A DNA stretch of 64,000 nt from positions 23,534,593 to 23,598,592 of the forward strand of contig NC_092270.1 of the NCBI RefSeq assembly GCF_036320965.1, read 5' to 3'. This DNA is from Panulirus ornatus. Its lineage: Eukaryota > Arthropoda > Malacostraca > Decapoda > Palinuridae. A program made the translations under genes and the position numbers. Below, piece by piece: positions 22,705-34,702 of the stretch (the first letter of the stretch is position 1; every line of letters begins with the position of its first letter). Under the pieces are notes generated by a model. It made no database searches. It was not told the origin of the DNA and saw only the letters and a program-made list of their open reading frames with translations.

Positions 22705-24439
22705 GAGTGCTCAAATTACAGAGGTGTAAGTTTATTGAGTATTCCTGGTAAATTATATGGGAGGGTATTGATTGAGACGGTGAAGGCATGTACAGAGCAT
22801 CAGATTGGGGAAGAGCAGTGTGGTTTCAGAAGTGGTAGAGGATGTGTGGATCAGGTGTTTGCTTTGAAGAATGTATGTGAGAAATACTTAGAAAAGCAAA
22901 TGGATTTGTATGTAGCATTTATGGATCTGGAGAAGGCATATGATAGAGTTGATAGAGATGCTCTGTGGAAGGTACTAAGAATATATGGTGTGGCAGGCAA
23001 GTTTATAGAAGCAGTGAAAAGTTTTTATCGAGGATGTAAGGCATGTGTACGTGTAGGAAGAGAGGAAAGTGATTGGTTCTCAGTGAATGTAGGTTTGCGG
23101 CAGGGGTGTGTGATGTCTCCATGGTTGTTTAATTTGTTTATAGATGGGGTTGTTAGGGAGGTGAATGCAAGAGTTTTGGAAAGAGGGGCAAGTATGAAGT
23201 CTGTTGGGGATGAGAGAGCTTGGGAAGTGAGTCAGTTGTTGTTTGCTGATGATACAGCGCTGGTGGCTGATTCATGTGAGAAACTGCAGAAGCTGGTGAC
23301 CGATTTTGGTAAAGTGTGTGAAAGAAGAAGGTTAAGAGTAAATGTGAATAAGAGCAAGGTTATTAGGTACAGTTGGGTTGAGGGTCAAGTCAATTGGGAG
23401 GTAAGTTTGAATGGAGAAAAACTGGGGGAAGTAAAGTGTTTTAGATATCTGGGAGTGGATCTGGCAGCGGATGGAACCATGGAAGCGGAAGTGAATCATA
23501 GGGTGGGGCAGGGGGGGAAAATCCTAGGAGCGTTGAAGAATGTGTGGAAGTCGAGAACATTATCTCGGAAAGCAAAAATAGGTATGTTTGAAGGAATAGT
23601 GGTTCCAACAATGTTGTATGGTTGTGAGGCGTAGGCTATGGATAGAGTAGTGCGGAGGAGGGTGGATGTGCTGGAAATGAGATGTTTGAGGACAATATGT
23701 GGTGTGAGGTGGTTTGATCGAGTAAGTAACGTAAGGGTAAGAGAGATGTGTGGAAATAAAAAGAGCGTGGTTGAGAGAGCAGAAGAGGGTGTTTTGAAAT
23801 GGTTTGGGCACATGGAGAGAATGAGTGAGAAAAGATTGACCAAGAAGACATATGTGTCGGAGGTGGAGGGAACGAGGAGAAGTGGGAGACCAAATTGGAA
23901 GTGGAAAGATGGAGTGAAAAAGATTTTGAGTGATCGGGGCCTGAACATGCAGGAGGGTGAAAGGCGGGCAAGGAATAGAGTGAATTGGATTGATTTGGTA
24001 TACCGGGGTCGACATGCTGTCAATGGATTGAACCATGGAAAGTTCTGTGGGGCCTGGATGTGGAAAGGGAACTGTGGTTTAGGGCATTATTGCATGACAG
24101 CTAGAGACTGAGTGTGAACGAATGGGGCCTTTGTTGTCTTTTCCTTGCGCTACCTCGCACACATGAGGGGGGAGGAAGATGTTATTCCATGTGTGGCGAG
24201 GTGGCGATGGGAATGAATAAAGGCAGACAGTGTGAATTGTGTGCATGTGTATATATATGTATATGTCTGTGTGTGTATATATATGTGTACATTGAGATGT
24301 ATGGGTATGTATATTTGCGTGTGTGGACGTGTATGTATATACATGTGTATGGGGGTGGTTTGGGCCATTTCTTTTGTCTGTTTCCTTGCACTACCTCGCA
24401 AATGCGGGAGACAGCGACAAAGCAAAATAGAAAAAAAAA
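22705..24439 (+). mobile_element. L13: 5'-truncated LINE with long (B) 3'UTR, in PUSL1 intron
   Basis: Begins at about residue 565. The ORF is open except TAG at 23632-23634 (a Trp codon elsewhere). At the end the subfamily A stop TGA is CGA, so the frame runs on past VYRG. The long 3'UTR (24010-24430) and an A-rich tail follow. The 10-bp target duplication AATAAGGGCA on both sides is the clearest in the window. Confidence 0.92.
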
Positions 24440-24449
24440 AATAAGGGCA
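24440..24449 (+). repeat. Right target-site duplication of L13
   Basis: Matches 22694-22703. Confidence 0.8.
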
Positions 24450-25137
24450 TGTGATTTTTCGTAAAGTTCTGTGGATTTCTGAATATTTCTTCTGCCTCGA
24501 CAACAAGTTCATTTTTTAAATTAATGTAAAGTCATTTAGAAATTCAGAGAGATTTAGGAAGGTCTATACAATCTTGATAGCTTTTTATAGGCAAAATTTT
24601 TTAAATACATTTCCCTTTCCTGTCCACAAAATAAAGATTTTATGACATACATGATGCCACACCCGAACACCACCATCTAGTAATGCATGTTTACTAATGG
24701 TGTCTTAGCCACATCTCTTTCTTTTATATCAACTGACTGTTCTACATAAAAATGAAAAAAGAATACCTCTTCCTTGGCTTCCTTGCTTCCTCAATGGCCC
24801 TGTGCTTTCTTATGCTAACCTAACCTATTCGTTACATGCTGGGTTGAGCCCCAGCTCTTTATCTTCTACGAAATCTCACTTGCTCAAAGCTGATTCTTCA
24901 ACTTTCCCTTCCTTTTCCTCCCTTCTTTGAAAACGTCTTGTCTATCATCATCATTCATACATTCGTTCATCTTCTATCTCATTCTTGTATCTCTCCTTAC
25001 GATGTGATCATTACACAAAAGTGTACTTAGAAACTTATCATGTTTCATTTTCCTCATGGACATAAGGACATACTAGATCATGTGCACCACTGTGACCTCT
25101 CACCATATATTCATTTTATTTATATATTTATTTACTC
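24450..25137. other. PUSL1 intron, no recognised feature
   Basis: AT-rich unique-looking sequence. The last 30 bp are TTTATT-rich and may be the displaced A-tail of L14, split by the Tigger insertion. Confidence 0.5.
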
Positions 25138-25830
25138 TACAGGTACACCACTGATTTACTGGTACTCTTGGTTCCAAAGCCATTAACCATTTTGCTAGAC
25201 CAACCATGGTCACATAATAATAATTCATCTACTTACCTCTTACCCACTGATTATACATCTCCCATATGTCAAAAGTATACCATGGACTGATAGAAATTTA
25301 AATTTAACAAATATTAAATGTTTGAGCACCCTAAGATGGTAAGTCTGTTCTTTGATTGTTTGAATCCTGTGGGGTCTTCGTCTTCTGTTGTTAGTGTTTT
25401 TGTAGGTGTGCATCACCAGAATAATGCAGTTTCATCTGCGTTATACACCTGCTCAGGACTGTGGTGCTAGTCAGCTTTGAGTTTTGCAAATTTGTCCACA
25501 TACTTGGCAGCTCCTTCATGGTTTGCAGACCACTTTTCTCTGCACACTTTATTCATGAAAATTCCATGGCACTTCTTGAATCTTTGAAGCCATCCTTCAA
25601 GTCATGCTCTTATTGTGATTTAAGTCCTTTATGGAACAACTTAGCCTGGTCCATTACCATACTACCCGAGAAGTCCACTCCATCACTCCCGACTCTGTTG
25701 AAACCATTCCATCATCACTCGATCATGATCAGTACTCTTACTGTCTTTCATAGTTTATTGAATCATCATTTGCCTCTTGCAATCACTGTCTGCATAGAAT
25801 TTCAATATTTTCTCCCTTTGCTTCTTTGTA

Positions 25831-26915
25831 CAGGCATACCACCAATTTTCGGGCACTCCTGGTTCCAAAGTCTTGCTGGATTAACCATTTTGCCAGACCA
25901 ACCGTAATACCAACTGTAATAATTTCATCAATACACCTCTTACCCTCTAATTATACATCTCCCATGTGTCTAATGTATACCATAGACTGCTAGAAATTTG
26001 AATTAAACAAATATTAAATGTTTGAGCACCCTAAGATGGTAAGTCTGTCCTTAGATTGTATGAATCCTGTGGGGTATTCTTTGTCTTCAGTTGTTATTGT
26101 TTTCCTAGGTGTGCATCGCCAGAATAGTGCAGTTTTGTCTGCATTATACACCTGCTCAGGACTGAGATGCTTGTCAGCTACGAGTCTCTTAAATTTGTCC
26201 ACATACTCGGCAGCTCCTTCGTGGTTTGCTGACTGCTTTTCTCCGCACACTTTATTCACGGAAATTCCACAACGCTTCTTGAATCTTTGAAGCCATCCTT
26301 CACTATAGTCATGCTCATGTTGTAATTTAAGTTCTTTATGGATCAACTTAGCCTGGTCCATTATCATGCTACCTGACAAGTCCACTCCATCACTCTGACA
26401 ATGTCGAAACCATTCCTTCATCACTCAGTTGTGCTCAGTACTCTTACCATCTTTCATAGTTTCTCTAATCGTCATTTGCTTCTTGGAATCGCTGTCTGCA
26501 TAAAATCTCCATATTTTCTCCCTTTGCATCTTTATATCATAAACAGTTGATGAACCAGTACTGTAGATGTCATACAGCTTATGCACTGAAACACCACGAT
26601 CCATTTTTTCAACAGTTCTACTTTATCTTGGATTGATATGAACTGGTGTTTACATTTGACACCATGACTGACACTCTCAAATGTCTTAGAAGCCATAGCT
26701 AGGGTTAAATTTAAGCAAAATAAGAAGCAATTGCGGTGTCACCACCAAGTGCAATGTAAAGAATGAAGATAAGCGCGCCCGACACATGACACCATCTGTG
26801 GCCGCCCAGTAAACTAGTCTGGTGGCCACGGTAATTTCAAGCTCTGTCATGTAATTTTGTCCGGACTTAAGGAGGTGCCGAACCATCAGTTGCCAGAAAT
26901 TCGATGGTGTACCTG
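25831..26915 (-). mobile_element. Inner Tigger/pogo-like element, inserted at TA in the outer one
   Basis: Starts CAGGCATACCACCAATTTTC and ends GGTGTACCTG, with inverted termini and TA on both sides (25829-25830, 26916-26917). Length 1085 bp, essentially the same as the outer copy. This suggests a deleted, MITE-like family that still carries part of a transposase gene. Confidence 0.85.
26014..26697 (-). pseudogene. Tigger-type transposase N-terminal remnant
   Basis: Starts near 26697 with a psq-like helix-turn-helix lead (MASKTFESVS). It continues with a CENP-B/Tc5-type DNA-binding segment (GWLQRFKKRCGISVNKVCGE) and the beginning of the DDE catalytic domain (QVYNADKTALFW, which carries the first catalytic Asp), then ends. 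The longest open stretch is 26014-26424, and upstream codons are broken by stops. The rest of the DDE domain is missing, so it cannot be an active transposase. The outer copy has parallel remnants at about 25320-25760 and 26918-27090. Confidence 0.8.
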
Positions 26916-27312
26916 TATCACGAACAGTTGATGAATCAATACTGTAGATGTCACACAGCTTATGCACCAAAACACCACTGTCCATTTTTTCAACAGTTCT
27001 ACTTTATATTGGATTGATATGGACTGATGTTTATGTTGGACACTTTGGCTGACACTCTCATATGTCTTAGAAGCCATAGCTAGGGTTAAATTTAAGGAAA
27101 ATAAGCTAAGAATCTCACAGAATTTCAGTATCACTGCTTACAAGTGCAGTGTAAAGAATGTAAGTAAGTGCACCCTAAACACAATGGCATTTTTGGCCTC
27201 CCAGTAAAGTAGTCTGATGGCCGCGGTAATTTCAATTTTCCTCATGTAATTTTATCCAGGCTAAAGGAGATGCCAAACCATCAGTTGCCAGAAATTTGGA
27301 GGTGTACCTATA

Positions 27313-30300
27313 CTTAATTGCCGTCACCCATGTTAGCGAGGTAGCGCAAGGAAACAGACGTCCACACATGCATTTATACATACATATTCATTTCAACGTA
27401 TACATACATATACATACACAGACATATCCATATACACACAGGTACATATTCATACTTGCTGCTTTCATCCATTCCCTTCGCAACCCCGACACATGAAATA
27501 GCATCACCCCCCCTCCAGTGAGGTAGCACCAGGAAAAGACAGCAAAGACCATATTCATTCACACTCAGTCTCTAGCTGTCATGTCCAATGCACCAAAACC
27601 ACAGCTCCCTTTCCACATCCAGGCCCCACAAACCTTTCCATGGTTAACCCCAGATGCCTGACATGCCCTGGTTCAATCCATTGACAGCACATCGACCCTG
27701 GTATACCACATCATTCCAGTTCACTCTATTCCTTGCACACCTTTCACCTTCCTGTCTCCCACTTCTCCTTCTTCCCTCCACCTCTGACACATATATCCTC
27801 TTCGTCAATCTTTCCTCTCATTCCCTCCATGTGTCCAACCATTTCAACACGCCCTTCTCTGCTCTCTCAACCACACTCTTTCTGTTATCACACATTTCTC
27901 TTACCCTTTCATTACTTACTTGATCAAACCACCTCACACCACATATTGTCCTCAAATATTTCATTTCCAACACATCCACCCTCCTCCGCACAACTCTGTC
28001 TATAGCCTATGCCTCACAACCATATAACATTGTTGGAACCACAATTCCTTCAAACATACCCATTTTTGATCTAGATAACATTCATACCTTCCGCACATTC
28101 TTCAACACTCCCATAACCTTCGCCTCCTCCCTCACCCTATGTCTCACTTCTGCTTCCATGGTCTATCTGCTACTGAGTCCACTCCCAGATATCTAAAATA
28201 CTTCACTTCCTCCAGTTTTTCTCCATTCAAACTTACCTCCCAATTATTTTGTCTCTCAATCCGACTGAACCTAATAACCTTGCTCTTATTCACATTTACT
28301 CTCAACTCTCATCTTTCAAACACTTTACCATACTCAGTCACTAGCTTCTGCAGTTTCTCACCTAAATCAGCCACCAGTTTTGTATCATCAACAAACAACA
28401 ACTGACACACTTCCCAAGCCCTCTCATCAAGAACAGACTGCATACTTGCCCCTCTCTCCAAAACTCTTGCATTCACATCCCTAACCACCCCATCCATAAA
28501 CAAATTTAACAACCATGGAGATGTCACCCACTCCTGCACAAACCAAAATTCACTGGAAACCAGTCACTTTCCTCTCTTCCTACTCGTATAAATACCTTAC
28601 ATCCTTGGTAAAAACTTTTCACAGCTTCTAGCAACTTATTTCCCTCACCATATACTTTTAAAACCTTCCACAAAGCATGTCTATCCACCCTATCATATAT
28701 CTTCTCCAGATCCTTAAATGCTACATATAAATCCATCTTGTTTTCTAAGTATTTCTCGCATATATTCTTTAAAGCAAACACTTAATCCACACATCCTCTA
28801 CTACTTCTAAAACAACACTGCTCTTCCCCAATCTGATGCTCTGTATGTGCCTTTACCCTCTCAATCAATACCCTCCCATACAATTTCTCAGGAATACTCG
28901 ACAAACTCTGTAATTTGAACACTCACCTTTATCCACTTTCTCTTTGTGCAATGGTACCAGGCATGCATTCTGCCAGTCCTCAGGCACTTTACCATGATTC
29001 ATACATACATAAATTGAATATCCTTACCAACCAATCAACAACACAGTCACTCCCTTTTTGATAAATTCCACTGTAATACCATCCAAACCTGCTGCCTCAC
29101 CAGCTTTCATCTTCCGTAAAGCTTTCACTTCCTCTTCTCTGTTTACCAAACCATTTTTCCTGACCTTCTCACTTCGCACACCATCCTGAACAAAACACCC
29201 CATATCTGCCACTTTATCATCATACACATTCAACAAACCTCCAAAATATTCACTCCATCTCCTCACTTCACCACTACTTGTTCTTATCTCCCCATTAGCT
29301 CCATTCACCAATGTTCCCATTTGTTCTCTTGTCTTACGCACTTTATTTACCTCCTTCCAAAACATCTTTTTATTCTCCCTAAGATTTAAAGATACTCTCT
29401 CACTCCAACTCTCATTTGCCCTCTTTTTCACCTCTTGCACCTTTCTCTTGATCTCCTGCTGCTTTCTTTAATATATCTCCCAGTCATTTGCACTGCTTCC
29501 CAGCAAAAATCATCCAAATGTCACTCTCTTATCTTTCACTAACAATCTTGCTTCTTCATCCCACTACTCACTACCCTTTCTAATCAACCTGTCTCTGACC
29601 TTTCTCAGATTGGGGTTTCTAAATGTGTGTGGATGTAACCAAGATCAGAAAAAAGGAGAGAAAGTAGTATGTTTGAGGAAAGGAACCTGGATGTTTTGGC
29701 TTGGAGTGAAACAAAGCTCAAAGGTAAAGAGGAAGAGTGGTTTGGGAATGTTTTGGGAGTAAAGTCAAGGGTTGGTGAGAGGACAAAAGCGAAGGAGTAG
29801 CACTCCTCCTGAAGCAGGAGTTGTGGGAGTATGTGATAGATTAAACTAGATTGGTATGGGTAAAACTGAAAGTGGATGGAGAGAGATGGATGATTATTGG
29901 CGCCTGTGCACCTGGTCATGAGAAGAAAGATCATGAGAGGCAAGTGATTTGGGAGCAGCTGAGTGAGTGTGTTAGCAGCTTTGATGCATGAGACTGGGTT
30001 ATAGTGATGGGTGATTTGAATGCAAAGGTGAGTAATGTGGCTGTTGAGATTATAATTGGTGTACATGGGGTGTTCAGTGTTGTAAATGGAAATGGAGAAG
30101 AGCTTGTAGATTTGTGTGCTGAAAAAGGACTGGTGATTGGGAATACCTGGTTTATAAAGAGAGATAAACATAAGTGTATATATGCGAGTAGGAGAGATGG
30201 ACAGAGGGCATTATTGGAGTATGTGTTAATTGATAGGCATGTGAAGAGAGACTTTTGGATGTTAATGTGCTGAGAGGGGCAGCTGATGGGATGTCTGATC

Positions 30301-30515
30301 ATTATCTTGTGGAGGCGATGGTGAAGATATGTAGAGGTTTTCAGGAAAGAAGAGAAAATGTTGGGGAGAAGAGAATGGTGAGTGTAAGTGAGCTTGGAAA
30401 GGAGACTTGTGTAAGGAAGTACCAGAAGAGATTGAGTGCAGAATGGCACTCAATGACCTGAGGAGTGAGTGAGGAATGGGATGTATTTAGGGAAGTAGTG
30501 ATGACTTGCAAAATA
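27313..30515 (-). mobile_element. L14: old subfamily B LINE with twin-primed 5' inversion
   Basis: 27313-29606 is antisense: tail, long 3'UTR, RT and linker back to about residue 337. From 29607 to 30515 the strand flips and the endonuclease half (about residues 18 to 329) reads on +. The inner junction joins residue 18 to residue 337, and the outer end stops at residue 329, a few codons from where the first part begins. This is the geometry expected of twin priming. Both halves carry many frameshifts; FADD has decayed to FVDD. Confidence 0.85.
29607..30515 (+). pseudogene. Inverted endonuclease half of L14
   Basis: The + strand reads [13 protein letters not shown], then SETK-like and GDLNAKV motifs (30010-30030) and SDHYLVEA (30290-30310). 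Frames are broken by indels near 29800, 29990 and 30255. It ends at GTGATGACTTGCAAAA before AT-rich sequence. Confidence 0.8.
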
Positions 30516-30539
30516 TAAATGAATATATATTTACTTATT

Positions 30540-31062
30540 ATATTTATTATGCTTTGTTGTTGTCTCCCGCGTTAGCGAGGTAGCGCAACGAAACAGACGG
30601 AAGAATGGCTCAACCCACCCACATATACATGTACATACATACACGTCTACACACGCACATATACCTATACATCTCAATATATACATATATATACACACAC
30701 AGACATATAGATATATACACATGTCCATAAATTCATACTGTCTGCCCTTATTCATTCCTGTCACCACCCTGCCACACATGAAATGACAACCCCTTCCCCC
30801 TGCATGTGTGCTAGGGAGCACTGGGAAAAGACAACAAAGGCCACATTTGTTCACACTCAGTCTCTAGCTGCCATGTATAATGTACCGAAACCACAGCTTT
30901 CTTTCCACATCCAGGCCCCACAAAACTTTCCATGGTTTACCCCAGACGCTTCACATGTCCTGGTTCAATCCATTGACAGCATGTTGACCCCAATATAACA
31001 CATCATTCCAATTAACTCTATTCCTTGCACGCCTTTCACCCTCCTGCATGTTCAGGCCCCAA
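30540..31062 (-). mobile_element. L15: 5'-truncated subfamily B LINE tail
   Basis: Antisense tail and long 3'UTR plus about 25 codons of the ORF end, stopping at the CAGGCCCC motif. Confidence 0.85.
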
Positions 31063-31198
31063 GGGAATAATTGGTGTACATGGGGTGTTCAGTGTTGTAA
31101 ATGGAAATGGTGAAGAGCTTGTAGGTTTATGTGCTGAAAAAGGACTGGTGATTGGGAATACTTGGTTTAAAAAGAGAGATATACATAAATATATGTAT
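31063..31198 (+). mobile_element. Orphan LINE endonuclease piece
   Basis: Encodes EGIIGVHGVFSVVNGNGEEL to DIHKYMYV (about residues 171-217) and lacks both element ends. It joins L15 head to head. The gap in element coordinates is too large for simple twin priming. Confidence 0.75.
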
Positions 31199-34100
31199 GT
31201 ATTTTAACTTTCTAAAAGGGGAAACAGAAGAAAGAGTCACGCGGGGAGTGCTCATCCTCCTCGAAGGCTCAGATTGGGGTGTCTAAATGTGTGTGGATGT
31301 AACCAAGATGAGAAAAAAGGAGAGATAGGTAGTATGTTTGAGGAAAGGAACCTGGATGTTTTGGCTCTGAGTGAAACGAAGCTCAAGGGTAAAGGGGAAG
31401 AGTGGTTTGGGAATGTCATGAGAGATAGGAGTAAAGTCAGGGGTTAGTGAGAGGACAAGAGCAAGCATACTCCCACCACTCCTGAAACAGGAGTGGTGGG
31501 AGTATGTGATAAAGTGTAAGAAAGTAAACTCTAGATTGATATGGGTAAAACTGAAAGTGGATGGAGAGAGATGGGTGATTATTGCTGCATATGCACCTGG
31601 GCATGAGAAGAAAGATCATGATAGGCAAGTGTTTTGGGAGCAGCTGAATGAGTGTGTTAGTAGTTTTGATGCACGAGACCAGGTTATAGTGATGGGTGAT
31701 TTGAATGCAAAGGTGAGTAATATGGCAGTTGAGGGAATAATTGGTGTACATGGGGTGTTCAGTGTTGTAAATGGAAATAGTGAAGAGCTTGTAAATTTAT
31801 GTGCTGAAAAAGGACTGGTGATTGGGAATACCTGGTTTAAAAAGAGAGATATACATAAGTATACGTATGTAAGTAGGAGAGATGGCCAGAGAGCGTTATT
31901 GGATTACGTGTTAATTGATAGGCATGCGAAAGAGAGACTTTTGGATGTTAATGTGCTGAGAGGTGCAACTGGAGGGATGTCTGATCATTATCTTGTGGAG
32001 GTGAAGGTGAAGATTTGTAGAGGTTTTCAGAAAAGAGGAGAGAATGTTGGGGTGAAAAGAGTGGTGAGAGTAAGTGAGCTTGGGAAGGAGACTTTTGTGA
32101 GGAAGTACCAGGAGAGACTGAGTACAGAAAGGAAAAAGGTGAGAACAAAGGACGTAAGGGGAGTAGGGGAGGAATGGGATGTATTTAGGGAAGTAGTGAT
32201 GCCTTGCGCAAAAGATGCTTGTGGCATGAGAAGCGTGGGAGGTGGGCAGATTAGAAAGGGTAGTGAGTGGTGGGATGAAGAAGTAAGAGTATTAGTGAAA
32301 GAGAAGAGAGAGGCATTTGGACATTTTTTGTAGGGGAATAATGCAAATGAGTGGGAGATGTATAAAAGAAAGAGGCAGGAGGTCAAGAGAAAGGTGCAAG
32401 AGATGAAAAAGACGGCAAATGAGAGTTGGGGTGAGAGAGCATCATTAAATTTTAGGGAGAATAGATAGATGTTTTGGAAGGAGGTAAATAAAGTGCATAA
32501 GACAAGGGAACAAATGGGAACATCAGTGAAGGGGGCTAATGGGGAGGTGATAACAAGTAGTGGTGATGTGAGGAGATGGAGTGAATATTTTGAAGGTTTG
32601 TTGAAAGTGTTTGATGATAGAGTGGCAGATATAGGGTGTTTTGGTCGAGGTGGTGTGCAGAGTGAGAGGGTTAGGGAAAATGATTTGGTAAAGAGAGAAG
32701 AGGTATTAAAAGCTTTGTGGAAGATGAAAGCCAGCAAGGCAACAGGTTTGGATGGTATTGCCGTGGAATTTATTAAAAAAGGGGGTGACTGTATTGTTGA
32801 CTGGTTGGTAAGGTTATTTAATGTATGTATGACTCATGGTGAGGTGCCTGAGGATTGGTGGAATGCCTGCATAGTGCCATTGTACAAAGGCAAAGGGGAT
32901 AAGAGTGAGTGCTCAAATTACAGAGGTATAAGTTTGTTGAGTATTCTTGGGAAATTGTATGGGAGGGTATTGATTGAGAGGGGTATTGATTGAGAGGGTG
33001 AAGGCATGTACAGAGCATAAGATTGCGGAAGAGCAGTGTGGTTTCAGAAGTGGTAGAGGATGTGTGGATCAAGCATTTCCATTGAAGAATGTATGCGAGA
33101 AATACTTAGAAAAGGAAATAGATTTGTATGTAGCATTTCTGGATTTGGAGAAGGCATATGATAGAGTTGATAGAGATGCTCTGTGGAAGGTATTAAGAAT
33201 ATATGGTGTGGCAGGCAAGTTGTTAGAAGCAGTGAAAAGTTTTTATCGAGGATGTAAGGCATGTGTGCGTGTAGGAAGAGAGCAAAGTGATTGGTTCTCA
33301 GTGAATGTAGGTTTGTGGCAGGGGTGTGTGATGTCTCCATGTTTGTTTAATTTGTTTATGGATGGGGTTGTTAGGGAGGTGAATGCAAGAGTTTTGGAAA
33401 GAGGGGCAAGAGTGCAGTCTGTTGTGGATGAGAGAGCTTGGGAAGTGAGTCAGTTGCTGTTCGCTGATGATACAGCACTGGTGGCTGATTTGTGTGAGAA
33501 ACTGCAGAAGCTGGTGACTGAGTTTGGTGAAGTGTGTGAAAGAAGAAAGCTGAGAGTAAATGTGAATATGAGCAAGGTTATTAGGTACAGTAGGGTTGAG
33601 GGACAAGTCAATTGGGAGGTAAGTTTGGATGGAGAAAAACCGGAGGAAGTGAAGTGTTTTAGATATCTTGGAGTGGATTTGGCAGCGGATGGAACTATGG
33701 AAGCGGAAGTGAATCATAGGGTGGGGGAGGGGGCGAAAGTTCTGGGAGCGTTGAAGAATGTGTGGAAGTTGAGAACATTATCTCAGAAAGCAAAAATGGG
33801 TATGTTCGAAGGAATAGTGGCTCCAACAATGTTATATGGTTGCGAGGCGTGTGCTATAGATAGAGTTGTGCGCAGGAGGGTGGATGTGCTGGAAATGAGA
33901 TGTTTGAGGACAATATGTGGTGTGAGGTGGTTTGATCGAGTAAGTAATAATAGGGTAAGAGAGATGTGTGGTAATAAAAAGAGTGTGGTTGAGAGAGCAG
34001 AAGAGGATGTTTTCAAATGGTTTGGTCACATGGAGAGAATGAGTGAGGAAAGATTGACCAAGAGGATATATGTGTCAGAGGTGGAGGGAACGAGGAGAGG

Positions 34101-34675
34101 TGGGAGACCAAATTGGAGGTGGAAAGATGGAGTGAAAAAGATTTTGAGTGATTGGGGCCTGAACATGCAGGAGGATGAAAGGCTTGCAAGGAATAGAGTG
34201 AATTGGAACAATGTGGTATTTTAGGGTCGATGTATTGTCAATGGATTGAACCAGGGCATGTGAAGCATCTGGGGTAAACCATGGAAAGTTCTGTAGGGCC
34301 TGGATGTGGAGAAGGAGCTGTGGTTTCGGTGCATTATTACATGACAGCTAGAGACTGAGTGTGAACGAATGTGGCCTTTTTTGTCTTTTCCTAGCGCTAC
34401 CTCGCACACATGAGGGGGTGGGGGTTGTTATTTCATGTGTGGCGGGGTGGCAACGGGAATGAATAAAGGCAGACTGTATGAATTATGTACATGTGTATAT
34501 ATGTATATGTCTGTGTGTATATATATGTATACGTTGAGATGTATAGGTATGTATATTTGTGTGTGTGGACGTGTATGTATATACATGTGTATGTGGGTGG
34601 GTTGGGCCATTCTTTTGTCTGTTTCTTTGTGCTATCTCGCTAATGCGGGAAACAGTGATAAAGCAAAATACATAA
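31199..34675 (+). mobile_element. L16: near full-length subfamily B LINE, broken
   Basis: Starts in the 5'UTR (TTTAACTTTCTAAAAGGGG). The position of the subfamily A start ATG reads AGG. Endonuclease (31260-32120), linker, RT (to 34224) and the long 3'UTR follow. Lesions include a template-switch palindrome at 31466-31506, a TAG at the GRFLQG site (about 32333), TAG near 32465, and a 17-bp duplication near 32966-32998. RT motifs FLDLEKAYD and FADD (33460s) remain. Confidence 0.9.
31466..31506. repeat. Perfect 19-bp inverted repeat with AAA loop
   Basis: Left arm CATACTCCCACCACTCCTG (31466-31484), loop AAA, right arm CAGGAGTGGTGGGAGTATG (31488-31506). Other LINE copies have only a 7-bp palindrome here and a different left arm, so the long palindrome is new in L16. 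Confidence 0.95.
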
Positions 34676-34702
34676 ATATGATATAATATATATATGCATA
34701 TG

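Larger units (their letters stand above)
25140..27310 (-). mobile_element. Outer Tigger/pogo-like element, interrupted by an identical-type copy
   Basis: The left terminal repeat CAGGTACACCACTGATTTAC (25140) pairs with the inverted right terminus (GGTGTACC near 27301). TA flanks both ends (25138-25139 and 27311-27312), the usual Tc1/mariner/pogo target. About 1.08 kb belongs to this copy (25140-25828 and 26916-27310); the rest is the inner copy. Transposase remnants read on the - strand. It appears to lie in the AT-rich tail of L14. Confidence 0.82.

Noticed and set aside
31063..31198. L15 plus the orphan endonuclease piece as a second twin-priming event
   Set aside because: The two parts are separated by most of the ORF in element coordinates, unlike L14, so two separate fragments are more likely.
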